From the NCBI RefSeq assembly GCF_024346455.1, contig NZ_JAGQCY010000016.1, forward strand, positions 1 to 63,882: a stretch of 63,882 nt of DNA. Reading direction: 5' to 3'. Of this stretch, positions 63,425 to 63,882 are shown piece after piece; the first letter of the stretch is position 1, and every line of letters starts with the position of its first letter. The position numbers were made by a program, and so were the translations under genes. The notes beneath the pieces were generated by a model. That model was not told where the DNA came from, ran no database searches, and was given only the letters and a program-made list of their open reading frames with translations. Source of the DNA: Cyanobium sp. Aljojuca 7A6. GTDB lineage: Bacteria > Cyanobacteriota > Cyanobacteriia > PCC-6307 > Cyanobiaceae.

Positions 63425-63882
63425 CTAGAACCACTCGGCGATGGAGGCTTCGCGGCTGTTGACGTTGGCTTCCGGCGTCGAGCGGCGGAACTCCATGGTG
63501 ATGCTGCGCTTCTGCTCCCCATCGGCGGCCACGGCCTCGATCGGATAGAGCTGCTGGCCGTCGCGGAAGGGCACCTGCACCCGGAAGGTGCCATCGGCCG
63601 AGAGGGGCACCTCCTCACCGCCGATGCTGAGCCGGGCCGCCGGATCGGTGGCGCCATACACAATCAGCTCGGCATCGGCCACCAGCCAGAAGGAGCGCTG
63701 CCGGGAGCCCACCCCACCCATGCCGGAGGCGCTGCGGCCCGAGGCCCAGGGGCCCACGCCGGAGGCGGAGAACACGCCACCGCTCTCCAGACCAGCCGCA
63801 GCGTCGAGCTCGTGGAAGGCCTCGGAGCCACGCCCCAGTCGGCGCCATTGGCTGGTGGCGCTTTGGTACAGCCGCTCATGCA
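63425..63882 (-). CDS. DUF4912 protein, C-terminal part, cut by window edge
   Basis: The minus-strand frame is open from 63425 to the right edge. It reads HERLYQSATSQWRRLGRGSE, then FWLVADAELIVYGATDPAA and AVAADGEQKRSITMEFRRSTPE, the C-terminal part of cyanobacterial DUF4912 proteins. The stop TAG is at 63427-63425. The N-terminal part lies outside the window. Confidence 0.8.
   Translation of the reverse strand, partial: HERLYQSATSQWRRLGRGSEAFHELDAAAGLESGGVFSASGVGPWASGRSASGMGGVGSRQRSFWLVADAELIVYGATDPAARLSIGGEEVPLSADGTFRVQVPFRDGQQLYPIEAVAADGEQKRSITMEFRRSTPEANVNSREASIAEWF

Overview
The window looks like a chromosomal segment of a high-GC picocyanobacterium of the Cyanobium / freshwater-to-coastal Synechococcus type. 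The evidence is a complete magnesium-chelatase H subunit, a one-helix high-light-inducible (HLI) protein, many cyanobacteria-specific families (DUF3685/Ycf55-like, DUF3727, DUF3038+DUF4335, DUF2949, DUF4912, a PSI-accumulation-factor-like protein), a flavodoxin, a ferritin and a PstS, all packed tightly with GC-rich codon use. I saw no tRNA, rRNA or CRISPR array.

Left part (1-14.3 kb), accessory in character. The first 65 bases are the start of a transposase gene on the minus strand. Next come an alpha/beta-hydrolase fused to a subtilase (161-2503) and a three-gene bufferin-type RiPP operon (2644-4566): a four-cysteine DUF2282 precursor, a DUF692/MNIO maturase and a DUF2063 partner. On the minus strand is a tight three-gene unit (10644-5884): a TPR-CHAT caspase-like protease, a secreted relative of neutral zinc metallopeptidases that has lost its HExxH site, and a single-pass membrane protein. 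Then follow an AAC(3)-I-like acetyltransferase, a PAP2 acid phosphatase, a histidine phosphatase, a frameshifted small gene and a KPC-like class A beta-lactamase.

Middle part (14.3-42.9 kb), mostly core genes in short operons. These include proB-yqeG-DUF3727, ruvX with a GNAT protein, a CofE-like protein, a PhoH-family PIN-ATPase, an orphan type IV pilin-like gene, fumC with a thylakoid protein and Ycf55-like protein, a Fur-family regulator, hisA, a CSP41-like epimerase, a low-GC VanW gene, pgsA, a CBS protein, pdeM, PhzF, a NYN/LOTUS protein and a translationally coupled phytase-like + PhoX pair. A degenerate AAA+ domain fused to a NapH/NosR-like polyferredoxin (31663-33795) stands out, as does a divergent group of two binding proteins, one fused to a VWA domain.

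Right part (43-63.9 kb). An iron island holds feoA, feoB (unusually convergent to feoA), ferritin and flavodoxin. It is followed by pstS behind a likely Pho box, chlH divergent from dapB, hli with promoter elements and a strong terminator, a UbiH-like flavoprotein, apt, the DUF3038/DUF4335 pair, several small membrane proteins, TspO, an APH-like/P-loop kinase fusion, and a DUF4912 gene cut by the right edge.

The strongest candidate for an unusual system is the bufferin operon in a cyanobacterium. The CHAT / pseudo-metallopeptidase / membrane-protein operon is the best candidate for something not yet described.
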